Shown here piece after piece: positions 55,687 through 64,000 of a stretch of DNA of 64,000 bases. This DNA comes from Oscillatoria sp. FACHB-1407. GTDB lineage: Bacteria > Cyanobacteriota > Cyanobacteriia > Elainellales > Elainellaceae. Below the pieces are notes generated by a model, which did not search any database, was not told where the DNA came from, and was given only the letters and a program-made list of their open reading frames with translations. Both the position numbers and the translations under genes were made by a program. How positions within the stretch are numbered: the first letter of the stretch is position 1; each line of letters begins with the position of its first letter. The DNA lies in the NCBI RefSeq assembly GCF_014697545.1, contig NZ_JACJSA010000013.1, positions 124,001 through 188,000 on the forward strand, given 5' to 3'.

Positions 55687-55998
55687 TTTCAATCTCCTAA
55701 TTGGGGGCTAGTTCTAGGAGGTTTGATGCTAAAGCAAAGCCAGATTTATAACGGTCAATGGAAGTGTCCGCCGTAAGCATGAATCCTCTCTATTGAGATA
55801 TCGGCTGACTTCTCACAAATTACGCATTGAGTTGATGAATTAACAGAGTAAGATTTTGTGTGGATGAGCAAATATAACTTTGGTCAGAAAGCTTAAGGCA
55901 AAGAAAGTTTTCAGTACAGCAGATGTTGTGAATGCATCATGATACTAGACCATAATCAAGGTGGATATCATGATGCATTTACAATAAGCGGGTTGATG
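55687..55998. other. Intergenic region with a hairpin
   Basis: 312 bp between the two RTX genes. AATGCATCATGATA (55931-55944) and TATCATGATGCATT (55966-55979) form a perfect 14-bp stem with a 21-base loop, just downstream of the 1843-aa gene. No T-run follows on the gene strand. A TTTCTGACCAAA motif copy lies at 55868-55897. Confidence 0.6.
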
Positions 55999-58900
55999 CT
56001 AGTTGTTGATCAAGAATTGCACTGAAGAGATGTTGCTGGCTGAAACGTTCTTAAGCACTGCCAGCGTTGTGGTTGCTGTTCCTGCACCAATTCCATCTGT
56101 GTCAATTTGAATTTGCGTGTTTGCTCCCACCTGTTGCAACTGCACAAACTGGGTAAATTTTACAAACGCATTAACCGCTGCAAACTGTGGTTGTGATAGC
56201 AGAGAACGCAAATCAATTAAATCGCCGCTTCTGAAGTCAGTAATGGTATCCACACCATCAGCGAGGTTCTCAAGAACAAAGGTATCTCTGCCTTGATTTC
56301 CAGTAAGCGTGTCGTTGCCGCTGCCACCCACTAAGATGTCATTGCCCTTGCCACCGATCAAGCGATCGCTGTCAGTACCACCTTTGAGCAAGTCACGACC
56401 ACTGCCACCATGCAAGCGATCGTTCCCTTTACCACCATCTAGGAGGTCATTGCCCTTGCCACCAAAAAGCGTATCATTACCGTCTTCCCCATAGAGCCAA
56501 TCTTGTCCAAACATTGCTTTTGCAAATCCACTTTTTAGCAGATCGTTGCCATCTCCACCCTTGAGGACATCATTCCTCCAGGTGCCAAATATTGTGTCTG
56601 CCCCAGACGTGCCTTGATAGGTTGTGCTTGCTTGCTGTGCGTTGAAGAAGACCGAAGGGGTTGGAATACCAAGCTCACCGACGAGTTGCTCAACTGTCAA
56701 GGTAAAGATATTGCTGGTGCTTGCTCCTTGACTATCCGTGGCTGTGATCTTCAAGCTGAGGTTGCCCGCGTCAGCCAAGTCAGGGGTACCACTGAAACGG
56801 TGGGTGTTGGCATTGAAGGTCAGCCAAGCGGGTAGAGGACTACCATCCCCAAGGGTTGCACTAAGAGTTAGAGTATCCCCCGCATCTTGATCTGCAAATG
56901 TGTTGGCAGGCAAGGTAACGGTAAATAGTTCTCTAACGCGAGCAACTTGAGGGGCGATCGCCCCTGCTACAGTTGGCGTATCATTAACGCCGACTGCGGT
57001 AACGGTAACGGTTTGGGTAATACCATCCACACTGGCAACATCAAAGCTATCAGTGACAGTTTGACCAGCTTTAAAAGCCTGAAGTTTTGTATTGTCAGCA
57101 GTGTAAGTCCAAGCTCCAGCCGTATCCACACTGAAGGAACCATAGGTACTTGCTACTGAGCTTTGAGCAACAAAAGAAGCTTCTCCGGTATCAACATCAG
57201 TGATAGAAAGTGTACCGTTTGCGGTAAGGGTTCCATCTTCGGTAACGGTGCCTGTAGTGTTACCACCAATAGTTGCAGGGTCATTTGCACCATTAACCGT
57301 GATGGTAATGGTCTGAGTTGTGCCATCTACACTGGCAACATCAAAGCTGTCAGTGACAGTTTGACCAGCTTTAAGAGCCTGAAGTTTTGTATTGTCAGCA
57401 GTGTAAGTCCAAGCTCCAGCCGTGTCGATGTTGAAGGAACCATAGGTTCCAATTGCTCCAGTTTGGGCAACAAAGGAGGTTTCTCCGGCATCAACATCAG
57501 TAATGGAAAGAGAACCGTTAGCCGTTAGGGTTCCATCTTCGGTAACGGTGCCTGTAGTAGTACCACCAATAGTTGCAGGGTCATTTGCACCATTAACGGT
57601 AATCGTAATGGTCTGAGTTGTACCGTCTACACTGGCAACATCAAAGCTATCAGTGACAGTTTGACCAGCTTTAAAAGCCTGAAGTTTTGTATTGTCAGCA
57701 GTGTAAGTCCAAGCTCCAGCCGTATCCACACTGAAAGAACCATAGGTTCCAATTGCTCCAGTTTGGGCAACAAAGGAGGTTTCTCCGGCATCAACATCAG
57801 TAATGGAAAGAGAACCGTTTGCGGTAAGGGTTCCATCTTCGGTAACGGTGCCTGTAGTAGTACCACCAATAGTTGCAGGGTCATTTGCACCATTAACCGT
57901 GATGGTAATGGTCTGAGTTGTTCCATCTACACTGGCAACATCAAAGCTGTCAGTGGCAGTTTGACCAGCTTTAAGAGCCTGAAGTTTTGTGTTATCAGCA
58001 GTGTAAATCCAAGCTCCAGCCGTATCAACATTGAAAGAACCATAGGTACCTGCTACTGAGCTTTGAGCGACAAAAGAAGCTTCTCCGGTATCAACATCAG
58101 TGATGGAAAGAGAACCGTTAGCCGTTAGGGTTCCATCTTCGGTAACACTTCCGGTAGTAGTACCACCAATAGTTGCAGGGTCATTTGCACCATTAACCGT
58201 GATGGTAATGGTCTGAGTTGTGCCATCAATGCTTGCAACATCAAAGCTATCAGTGGTAGTTTGACCAGCTTTAAGAGACTGAAGTTTTGTGTTATCTGCG
58301 GTGTAAGTCCAAGCTCCAGCTGTATCAACATTGAAAGAACCATAGGTTCCAATTGCTCCAGTTTGGGCAACAAAGGAGGTTTCTCCAGTATCAACATCAG
58401 TAATGGAAAGTGTACCGTTAGCCGTTAGGGTTCCATCTTCAGTAACGCTTCCGGTAGTAGTACCACCAATAATTGCAGGGTCATTTGCACCATTAACCGT
58501 GATGGTAATGGTCTGAGTTGTTCCATCTACACTGGCAACATCAAAGCTGTCAGTGACAGTTTGACCAGCTTTAAGAGCCTGAAGTTTTGTGTTATCTGCG
58601 GTGTAAGTCCAAGCTCCAGCCGTATCCACACTGAAAGAACCATAAGTACCTGCTACTGAGCTTTGGGCAACAAAGGAGGCTTCTCCGGTATCAACATCGG
58701 TGATGGAAAGAGAACCATTTGCGGTAAGGGTTCCATCTTCGGTAACACTTCCGGTAGTAGTACCACCAATAGTTGCAGGGTCATTTGCACCATTAACCGT
58801 GATGGTAACGGTTTGGGTAGTACCATCCACACTGGCAACATCAAAGCTGTCAGTGACAGTTTGACCAGCTTTAAGAGCCTGAAGGTTTGTGTTATCTGCG

Positions 58901-61530
58901 GTGTAAGTCCAAGCTCCAGCCGTATCCACATTGAAAGAACCATAGGTACCTGCTACTGAGCTTTGAGCAACAAAAGAAGCTTCTCCAGTATCAACATCAG
59001 TGATGGAAAGAGAACCGTTTGCGGTAAGGGTTCCATCTTCAGCAACGGTGCCTGTAGTAGTACCACCAATAGTTGCAGGGTCATTTGCACCATTAACCGT
59101 GATGGTAATGGTCTGAGTTGTACCGTCTACACTGGCAACATCAAAGCTGTCAGTGACAGTTTGACCAGCTTTAAGAGCCTGAAGTTTTGTATTGTCAGCA
59201 GTGTAAATCCAAGCTCCAGCCGTGTCGATGTTGAAGGAACCATAGGTACCTGCTACTGAGCTTTGAGCAACAAAAGAAGCTTCTCCAGTATCAACATCAG
59301 TAATGGAAAGAGAACCGTTTGCGGTAAGGGTTCCATCTTCAGTAACGTTTCCGGTAGTAGTACCACCAATAATTGCTGCATGGTTGACATCAGTGACGGT
59401 GAAGCTCCAAGTCGTATTGTCTCCAAATCCGGGATAAAAGTTGCCGGAAGAGTCTCGGAAGAGATAACCAATCGTGACGTAATAGGCTGTACCCTCTGTT
59501 AAATCTACGCTAGGGTTGATAGTTACAACCCTATTGCCAGAGCTAAGTGTAAAATGCTCAGGAGAATCAAATGCTTCGACGAAATTGCCATTATCCGATC
59601 TCCATATGACGACGCTGTCCCACCAGTATTCGATTTCAACTGGTTCATTAAAGGTAATGACCAAGTTGCCACCAGGAGCGACTGAAGTCGAAAAAGTTGC
59701 AGTTGGGGGAATAGAGTCAGCAGCTGTAAAGCTCCAGGTATTTTTATCATTGATTCCGGAATAGCTGTTATTGGCTACATCCTTGAACGCTCCACTATCA
59801 ACCGTAACGTAGTAGCCTGTATTTGCAGCTAGATCAGTTGTGAGATCAATCGTGACCGTTTGACCATCTGAGCTGAGTACAACTTGCCCAGAAGTAACAC
59901 CGATCGTCTCTACCACCGAATCATCGCTGGTTCGCTTAACGACAATGTTGCCTGTGCCTTTTGTAATAGGCTCATTGAAGGTGGCAACGAGGTTGTTTGT
60001 CGAGGACTCAAAGTTAGAGTGAGCTAGCTGCGGAGGAGCAGTATCCTCTACCCTGAAGCTCCAGGTCGTCTTATCGCTCACTCCTGCATAAACGTTGTTG
60101 GTCAGATCCTTGAAGGTGCCGCTGTCGATCGTGACATAATAATCAGTTAGATTAGACAGATAGGTATTGGGATTGATAGTAACCGTTGTTCCATTAATTC
60201 CAACTTGATTAGATGCCACGTTGATTGTTTCAACGATTGAGTCATCGCTGGACTTTTTGATAACAATGTTACCTGTGCCCTTCAACACCATTTCGTTGAA
60301 GGTCATCACCAGATTGCTAGCAGGATCAATATCCGTTGAGAAAGTTGCGGTTGGAGCTGTGTCAGGAGGTGTAACCGTAAATTGCCAGGTTGTTGAGTTA
60401 CTCATGCCTGCAAAAGCGTTATTTGCCAGATCATTGAACGCACCGCTATCGATCGTGACATAGTAGCCTTCATTTGCTATTAAATCGTTGCTGGGGTCGA
60501 TCGTAATAGTTTGCCCATCTGGACTTACAGTCACTTTGTTAGAGGCAATGTCGATCGTTTCAACAACAGAGCCATCGGACATTTTTGTAATAACAAGAAA
60601 GCCAGTTCCCTTTGTTACAGGCTCATTAAAGTTAATGACTAAATTGCTTGTAGAGGAGACTTGAGTTGAATAGGTTGCTGTCGGGGCTATGCTATCAGGC
60701 ACAATCAACGCGACACTGCCTGCAATTTGGAGCGTTGGATCAGTCGGCATTCCACCGTATTCAACAATATAGCCTGGCAGGGAGAAGTTCCCGCCGGGTA
60801 AGTCATTCCACTGCCCTCCACTTAAAAACTGAGCGTAATCCTCATCACCAACATTATTCGGTTCACCAGGTGCCCAGTTCGAGTAGGCTCCGTTAATGCT
60901 ACTTCCATTGCTCAATCCCTGCCAAAAAGGAGTTCCCGCTTCCGGTCCCGTTGCCCATTGCCACAGACCTTCGACATCCGCATCGCTTGCTCCAAGCCAA
61001 CCATTGCTTTGCAACTTGTTACTGACGAAGGCATATTCCTGGGCACTAGTCGCAGTTAGCAAGTAGCCCTGAAGACCAAAGTAACTTCTGCTTTCGGCAT
61101 TGGCTTTGGCTTGCACCCAGGAGCCATAGCTAGATACATACTCATAAAAGTGACCATTGCTCGGGTTAACGAGGTTAGCTCCGAGAGAAAATTGAATGTA
61201 TCGACCATTGCCAGAAACCGCACCATTGCTGTAGTAAGTTACCTGTTGAAGAGTAGCTTCGTAGGTGCTGATTGAGGCGTTTCCCGTTAGGGTAAGCAAC
61301 CCTTTGTTAGTGTTGTAAGTCCAGGACAACCCGTTAATTGTGCCGCTCATTGCGGTGCCTTGCCCATTGATACCCAGGCGATCGCTGCTGACAAAGCCTG
61401 TACCCAGTGACACCTGCGCCCCATCCAACGTGGTTTGACCGTTGGGATCGATTGTGAGACCTGCTGCAATAACCTGTGGAGTGGTGCTAGCAGTTATTGA
61501 ACCAGAAACATTTAGAATTGGGGACGCCAT
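55999..61530 (-). CDS. Giant surface protein: lectin, Ig-like, VCBS and RTX domains
   Basis: 1843 aa, no signal peptide, as expected for type I secretion. Order: N-terminal beta domain (1-105), C-type lectin domain (about 120-270) with EPN and WND sugar/calcium motifs, four Ig-like domains (about 285-720; FNEPV, FNEMV, FNEPI, FNEPV repeats), eight 100-residue VCBS repeats (about 725-1520), a putative Ig/dystroglycan-like domain (1525-1620) and RTX repeats 1645-1780 (GGKGNDLLDGG) with a cap. It is likely an adhesin or sheath protein on the cell surface. The repeats are almost identical in DNA. Confidence 0.92.
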   Translation of the reverse strand: MASPILNVSGSITASTTPQVIAAGLTIDPNGQTTLDGAQVSLGTGFVSSDRLGINGQGTAMSGTINGLSWTYNTNKGLLTLTGNASISTYEATLQQVTYYSNGAVSGNGRYIQFSLGANLVNPSNGHFYEYVSSYGSWVQAKANAESRSYFGLQGYLLTATSAQEYAFVSNKLQSNGWLGASDADVEGLWQWATGPEAGTPFWQGLSNGSSINGAYSNWAPGEPNNVGDEDYAQFLSGGQWNDLPGGNFSLPGYIVEYGGMPTDPTLQIAGSVALIVPDSIAPTATYSTQVSSTSNLVINFNEPVTKGTGFLVITKMSDGSVVETIDIASNKVTVSPDGQTITIDPSNDLIANEGYYVTIDSGAFNDLANNAFAGMSNSTTWQFTVTPPDTAPTATFSTDIDPASNLVMTFNEMVLKGTGNIVIKKSSDDSIVETINVASNQVGINGTTVTINPNTYLSNLTDYYVTIDSGTFKDLTNNVYAGVSDKTTWSFRVEDTAPPQLAHSNFESSTNNLVATFNEPITKGTGNIVVKRTSDDSVVETIGVTSGQVVLSSDGQTVTIDLTTDLAANTGYYVTVDSGAFKDVANNSYSGINDKNTWSFTAADSIPPTATFSTSVAPGGNLVITFNEPVEIEYWWDSVVIWRSDNGNFVEAFDSPEHFTLSSGNRVVTINPSVDLTEGTAYYVTIGYLFRDSSGNFYPGFGDNTTWSFTVTDVNHAAIIGGTTTGNVTEDGTLTANGSLSITDVDTGEASFVAQSSVAGTYGSFNIDTAGAWIYTADNTKLQALKAGQTVTDSFDVASVDGTTQTITITVNGANDPATIGGTTTGTVAEDGTLTANGSLSITDVDTGEASFVAQSSVAGTYGSFNVDTAGAWTYTADNTNLQALKAGQTVTDSFDVASVDGTTQTVTITVNGANDPATIGGTTTGSVTEDGTLTANGSLSITDVDTGEASFVAQSSVAGTYGSFSVDTAGAWTYTADNTKLQALKAGQTVTDSFDVASVDGTTQTITITVNGANDPAIIGGTTTGSVTEDGTLTANGTLSITDVDTGETSFVAQTGAIGTYGSFNVDTAGAWTYTADNTKLQSLKAGQTTTDSFDVASIDGTTQTITITVNGANDPATIGGTTTGSVTEDGTLTANGSLSITDVDTGEASFVAQSSVAGTYGSFNVDTAGAWIYTADNTKLQALKAGQTATDSFDVASVDGTTQTITITVNGANDPATIGGTTTGTVTEDGTLTANGSLSITDVDAGETSFVAQTGAIGTYGSFSVDTAGAWTYTADNTKLQAFKAGQTVTDSFDVASVDGTTQTITITVNGANDPATIGGTTTGTVTEDGTLTANGSLSITDVDAGETSFVAQTGAIGTYGSFNIDTAGAWTYTADNTKLQALKAGQTVTDSFDVASVDGTTQTITITVNGANDPATIGGNTTGTVTEDGTLTANGTLSITDVDTGEASFVAQSSVASTYGSFSVDTAGAWTYTADNTKLQAFKAGQTVTDSFDVASVDGITQTVTVTAVGVNDTPTVAGAIAPQVARVRELFTVTLPANTFADQDAGDTLTLSATLGDGSPLPAWLTFNANTHRFSGTPDLADAGNLSLKITATDSQGASTSNIFTLTVEQLVGELGIPTPSVFFNAQQASTTYQGTSGADTIFGTWRNDVLKGGDGNDLLKSGFAKAMFGQDWLYGEDGNDTLFGGKGNDLLDGGKGNDRLHGGSGRDLLKGGTDSDRLIGGKGNDILVGGSGNDTLTGNQGRDTFVLENLADGVDTITDFRSGDLIDLRSLLSQPQFAAVNAFVKFTQFVQLQQVGANTQIQIDTDGIGAGTATTTLAVLKNVSASNISSVQFLINN
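56980..59379 (-). repeat. Eight tandem 300-bp VCBS-coding units
   Basis: Eight consecutive units of exactly 300 bp (100 codons each), aligned without gaps, code for the VCBS repeats. They are nearly identical, and variation falls into two types, SSVAG and TGAIG, at the same place. Confidence 0.9.
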
Positions 61531-62012
61531 AGTTCAACGTTTTCCTTTAGTGAGCGAAATAGATGCAATTAGGGATAAAGTTGTGAAAGCAAGTCAAAAC
61601 AGCACAGTTTCACAAAACTGCACAGCATTAGAGTTAAATAGTGATTTGCCTTGTTTGACGAAGGGAAAGCCGTGGAAGACGATGAAGTAGTTACGAATGA
61701 TTAGAGAATGTCTAAAAAGCAGACAAGTTACTGCATTTATTTCCTAAATTCGTCAAGTGTGAGAGGTTCCAATTCGTTTCCGTAAAATTAGGGGGCTAGG
61801 GAAGCAAATTGGTTGACTATCAAATCTTCCAGACCCCTCTTCAGGAGGTGAAGAGGTAGTATGAAGCCTGCTTGCACATTGCTCAGAGCAAGGCTGCAAG
61901 AGCCTACTTTTATACAATGCCCAAATCAGTACAGCAACTAACAATGATAGTTAACCTTTGTACTATTAAGAAGATAAATAATGCCAATTCCTAAAAGTAG
62001 AACGGCAGATAG

Positions 62013-62042
62013 GGTAGGGGCGGTTCGCGAACCACCCCTACC
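62013..62042. repeat. GTAGGGGCG-type palindromic repeat, copy 2
   Basis: GGTAGGGGCGGTTCG and CGAACCACCCCTACC form an inverted pair with one mismatch. It is related to 26872-26899. Confidence 0.6.
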
Positions 62043-62190
62043 AATGTATGGATGCATAGTCTAAATTTATAGAAACGGTATGACCGTAGCTACATTCGAT
62101 AGGGCGGAGGCGAGTCAGAAATCTCCCCTAGAGGCAGAGTTTGAGCTGTAAACTTTGTCATAAGATTTCTGACCAAAGCTATACACTTCA

Positions 62191-62220
62191 AAGATCCCCT
62201 CAATAGAAGGGGATCTTTTT
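62191..62220. terminator. Stem-loop terminator downstream of the PEP-CTERM gene
   Basis: AAGATCCCCT and AGGGGATCTT form a 10-bp stem followed by TTT on the plus strand and AAA on the other side. It lies 15-45 bp after the stop of the minus-strand gene ending at 62235 and probably works in both directions. Confidence 0.7.
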
Positions 62221-62234
62221 GTGAAAGAGTATTT

Positions 62235-63476
62235 TTAAGAATTGGTTCTGCGTTTAAGGATACCCCCAACTCCTAAAACTCCGATCGTCAGTAGCCCTAG
62301 TATTGAGGCAGGTTCAGGAACATCGGCGATCGGTTCAGCATCAAATGCGACATCGATATCCTCATCCACGACTTGCAACACGCTTTCCTGATTAAATTGC
62401 TGAGTGTAAGCCGTAATAATTTCATCGATCGCGTTTTCATTTTCAACAGTGTCTTCGAGTAACAACCGCACGACTTTCGATCGCTCCTCAATAATGGTGC
62501 CTGTACTGTCTCTGAATTGTCCATCTGTATCAAAAATAGTTAAGCCAAGTGGAAAGCGAGGGGTAATTACGCTATCTACAAATGCTTGAAATTGGCTTTC
62601 TGAAACCTCACCGCCTCCTGAAATGTTACGCCCAAAGAACAAGTCGGTTAAAATTAGTTCAGGAGTCGGATCATTATCGATGACATCTTCATCAACATCA
62701 AAACCAACAGCTACATCTTCGTTAACAGCAACTAAAACACTTTCCTGGTTAAACTGTTCGATATAGGCATTAATGATCTCATCGATCGCTTCCTCATTTT
62801 CCACAGTGTCTTCTAATAACAGTCGGACTATTTTCGACTGTTCTTCAATAATTGTGTTAGTGCTATCTCGGAACTGTCCATCCCCATCAAAAATAGTTAA
62901 TCCTGCTGGAAAACGAGCTGTAATGATCGCATCCACAAAAGCTTCAAACTGAGACTCGGAGACTTCTCCTCCACCTGGAATGTTGCGTCCAAAGAACAAT
63001 TCCACTTGAATCAGTTCAGGAGTTGGATCATTGTCAATTAAGTTTTCACCTGCTCCAAAACCAACCTGTAATTCGTCTTCATTCGTGACTTGTAAAACAC
63101 TTTCCTGATTAAACTGTTGTAAATACGATGCAACAATTGCATTAATAGCTGCATCTGTTTCAGGTGTATCTTCAACAAACAGAGTCACTAACTTGGATGG
63201 CTCTTGAACTAATGTTCCTGTGCTATCTAAAAACTGTCCGTTTGCGTCAGTGATGGTTAACCCTGCTGGAAATTGAGGCGTAACAACGGAGTCTACAAAC
63301 ACTTGAAACTGCTCATCTGAAACTTGCCCGCCCCCCGAAATATTTTGCCCAAAGAACAAATTCTTTTCAATTAATGCCGCAGCACTGACCGGAACACAAT
63401 CAGCGGCGATCGCCACTGATACCGTTGCTGTCATCGTCATAACAGCCGTTTTGAGTTGACTGACTGTGCGCTTCAT
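62235..63476 (-). CDS. PEP-CTERM protein with three DUF3574-like repeats
   Basis: 413 aa. Signal peptide about 1-33 (TMTATVSVAIAADCVPVSAA). Three homologous units at about 36-130, 155-250 and 273-370 each carry FFGxNIxGGGxVSxxQFxxF, ITxxFPxGLT, a DSTxTxxxExSK segment and YxxQFNQESVL, matching the DUF3574 pattern. The C-terminus VPEPASILGLLTIGVLGVGG and KRR is a PEP-CTERM sorting signal, processed by an exosortase system not in this window. Export and surface sorting are well supported; the function of DUF3574 is unknown. Confidence 0.88.
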   Translation of the reverse strand: MKRTVSQLKTAVMTMTATVSVAIAADCVPVSAAALIEKNLFFGQNISGGGQVSDEQFQVFVDSVVTPQFPAGLTITDANGQFLDSTGTLVQEPSKLVTLFVEDTPETDAAINAIVASYLQQFNQESVLQVTNEDELQVGFGAGENLIDNDPTPELIQVELFFGRNIPGGGEVSESQFEAFVDAIITARFPAGLTIFDGDGQFRDSTNTIIEEQSKIVRLLLEDTVENEEAIDEIINAYIEQFNQESVLVAVNEDVAVGFDVDEDVIDNDPTPELILTDLFFGRNISGGGEVSESQFQAFVDSVITPRFPLGLTIFDTDGQFRDSTGTIIEERSKVVRLLLEDTVENENAIDEIITAYTQQFNQESVLQVVDEDIDVAFDAEPIADVPEPASILGLLTIGVLGVGGILKRRTNS

Positions 63477-63802
63477 GAGAGCTATCTCCGCTGATGATAA
63501 TAATCCCTCATGAGCTTAAGGCAGTTGATTAGAGCTTGTCAGTCAGATAACATCAGTCTCGTCATCGGAAAAGATCGGAAAAGATCGGATTTAATAATCG
63601 TTTGTTAAATTACATGTCAAATTGCAGGATTAGCTGATCAATTTTCTGGAGTCGTACAGATCGCTAGTGTTGCTAAATCAACGATTAAAAGTTTGGCAAA
63701 TAAGCTTTAACTTTTATGAACCCTCGTGAGAGATACATAGTGTTCGATTCTCAATTCGATACTATGTTAGTTTCGGCAAATTATTGAAAAGGCAGGGCAT
63801 GC
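63477..63802. other. Divergent intergenic region
   Basis: 326 bp between two divergent genes. It contains the direct repeat GGAAAAGATC twice (63566-63585) and an imperfect dyad CATAGTGTTCGA/TCGATACTATG (63736-63766) just before the last gene. Confidence 0.5.
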
Positions 63803-64000
63803 ATGGAAGATTTGCTGATGACATCCGAAGAAGCCTTAGTCTTACTTGACTCGATCCTGCCGGGGCAAAAGCTAAAGGATATTCAGGAGCTAGTATTTCG
63901 GTATTCCTGGCAAGGATGGACTTACTCTAGAATTGCAGATCATGCTGGATATGATATTGGTCATATTCGAGATGTTGGCTCTAAATTGTGGCAACAACTT
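63803..64000 (+). CDS. vMAP-type N-terminal HTH protein (3' end outside window)
   Basis: 66 codons to the window edge. The sequence LDSILPGQKLKDIQELVFRY, then SWQGWTYSRIADHAGYDIGH and IRDVGSKLWQQL match the N-terminal helix-turn-helix found in cyanobacterial vMAP, NB-ARC/AAA-like and WD40 multidomain proteins, which read ...RLxDIQELVFRxSWxGxTYxEIA...YIKDVGxxLWxxL. The rest of the protein, and therefore its type, is not visible. AAAGGCAGGG lies upstream as ribosome site. Confidence 0.75.
   Translation, partial: MEDLLMTSEEALVLLDSILPGQKLKDIQELVFRYSWQGWTYSRIADHAGYDIGHIRDVGSKLWQQL

Larger units (their letters stand above)
61531..62234. other. Intergenic region with palindromes and terminator
   Basis: 704 bp. 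The first 150 bases should hold the promoter of the 1843-aa gene. Further on are the palindrome 62013-62042, a TTTCTGACCAAA motif at 62166-62177 and a hairpin at 62191-62217. No gene was seen. Confidence 0.55.

Noticed and set aside
56980-59379. 300-bp periodic repeat considered as CRISPR or satellite
   Set aside because: The period is 100 codons and the whole unit is coding for VCBS; there are no spacers.
56309-59764. Plus-strand reading frames across the RTX and VCBS gene
   Set aside because: They are the complementary shadow of a repetitive, biased coding sequence. They repeat with the 300-bp period and lack ribosome sites.

Overview
The window is cyanobacterial DNA. The HIP1 octamer GCGATCGC is scattered through almost every gene, and the gene content is cyanobacterial: phytochrome and cyanobacteriochrome sensors, RcpA, a HstK-type kinase, a mycosporine cluster, heptamer tandem repeats and decaying insertion elements. 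A filamentous, Leptolyngbya-like species is plausible, but no marker here fixes the taxon.

Bases 1-22200 form a two-component signalling island. On the minus strand a triple-receiver OmpR-type regulator precedes a membrane histidine kinase that is cut by the window edge. That kinase has two GAF domains with cyanobacteriochrome cysteines. On the plus strand lie a CHASE/7-PAS hybrid kinase, a receiver-GAF kinase, a bacteriophytochrome-type phytochrome with the N-terminal biliverdin cysteine, an RcpA-like receiver and a DXCF-type cyanobacteriochrome hybrid kinase. Most are chained by 4-base overlaps. Two fragments show decay: an orphan PAS piece at 11996 and a receiver with a premature stop at 22030.

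Bases 22200-34445 hold small metabolic and regulatory units. These are a quinone oxidoreductase/HxlR divergent pair with a candidate operator, a LacI regulator with a small gene and an MFS transporter that share two copies of a perfect 14-bp palindrome, and a hydrolase/SDR/SnoaL/SnoaL/AraC group. A Crp-like regulator stands divergent from a stand-alone CheB. An internally deleted MFS relic and an SDR without its catalytic Tyr follow.

Bases 35221-38745 encode mysA-mysB-mysC on the minus strand, the core pathway to mycosporine-glycine. No mysD or mysE is visible. The mysA leader has three short stem-loops. A UV-sunscreen pathway thus lies about 13 kb from the photoreceptors.

Bases 39819-46743 hold a HstK-type Ser/Thr-His kinase and its probable LuxR partner. 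Heptamer repeats have entered the kinase coding sequence twice and also bracket a small four-helix-bundle gene wedged between kinase and regulator. Bases 47027-54414 carry a DsbA-like protein lacking its Cys, a cupin, an intradiol dioxygenase with an in-frame palindromic insertion, a Gal80-like oxidoreductase, an SDR and two MDR reductases.

Bases 54982-63476 encode surface or secreted proteins. They are two RTX proteins, one of 1843 aa with a C-type lectin domain, four Ig-like domains and eight near-identical 300-bp VCBS repeats, and a PEP-CTERM protein with three DUF3574-like units. The window ends inside a gene with a vMAP-type N-terminal helix-turn-helix. I saw no tRNA, rRNA, CRISPR array or prophage.
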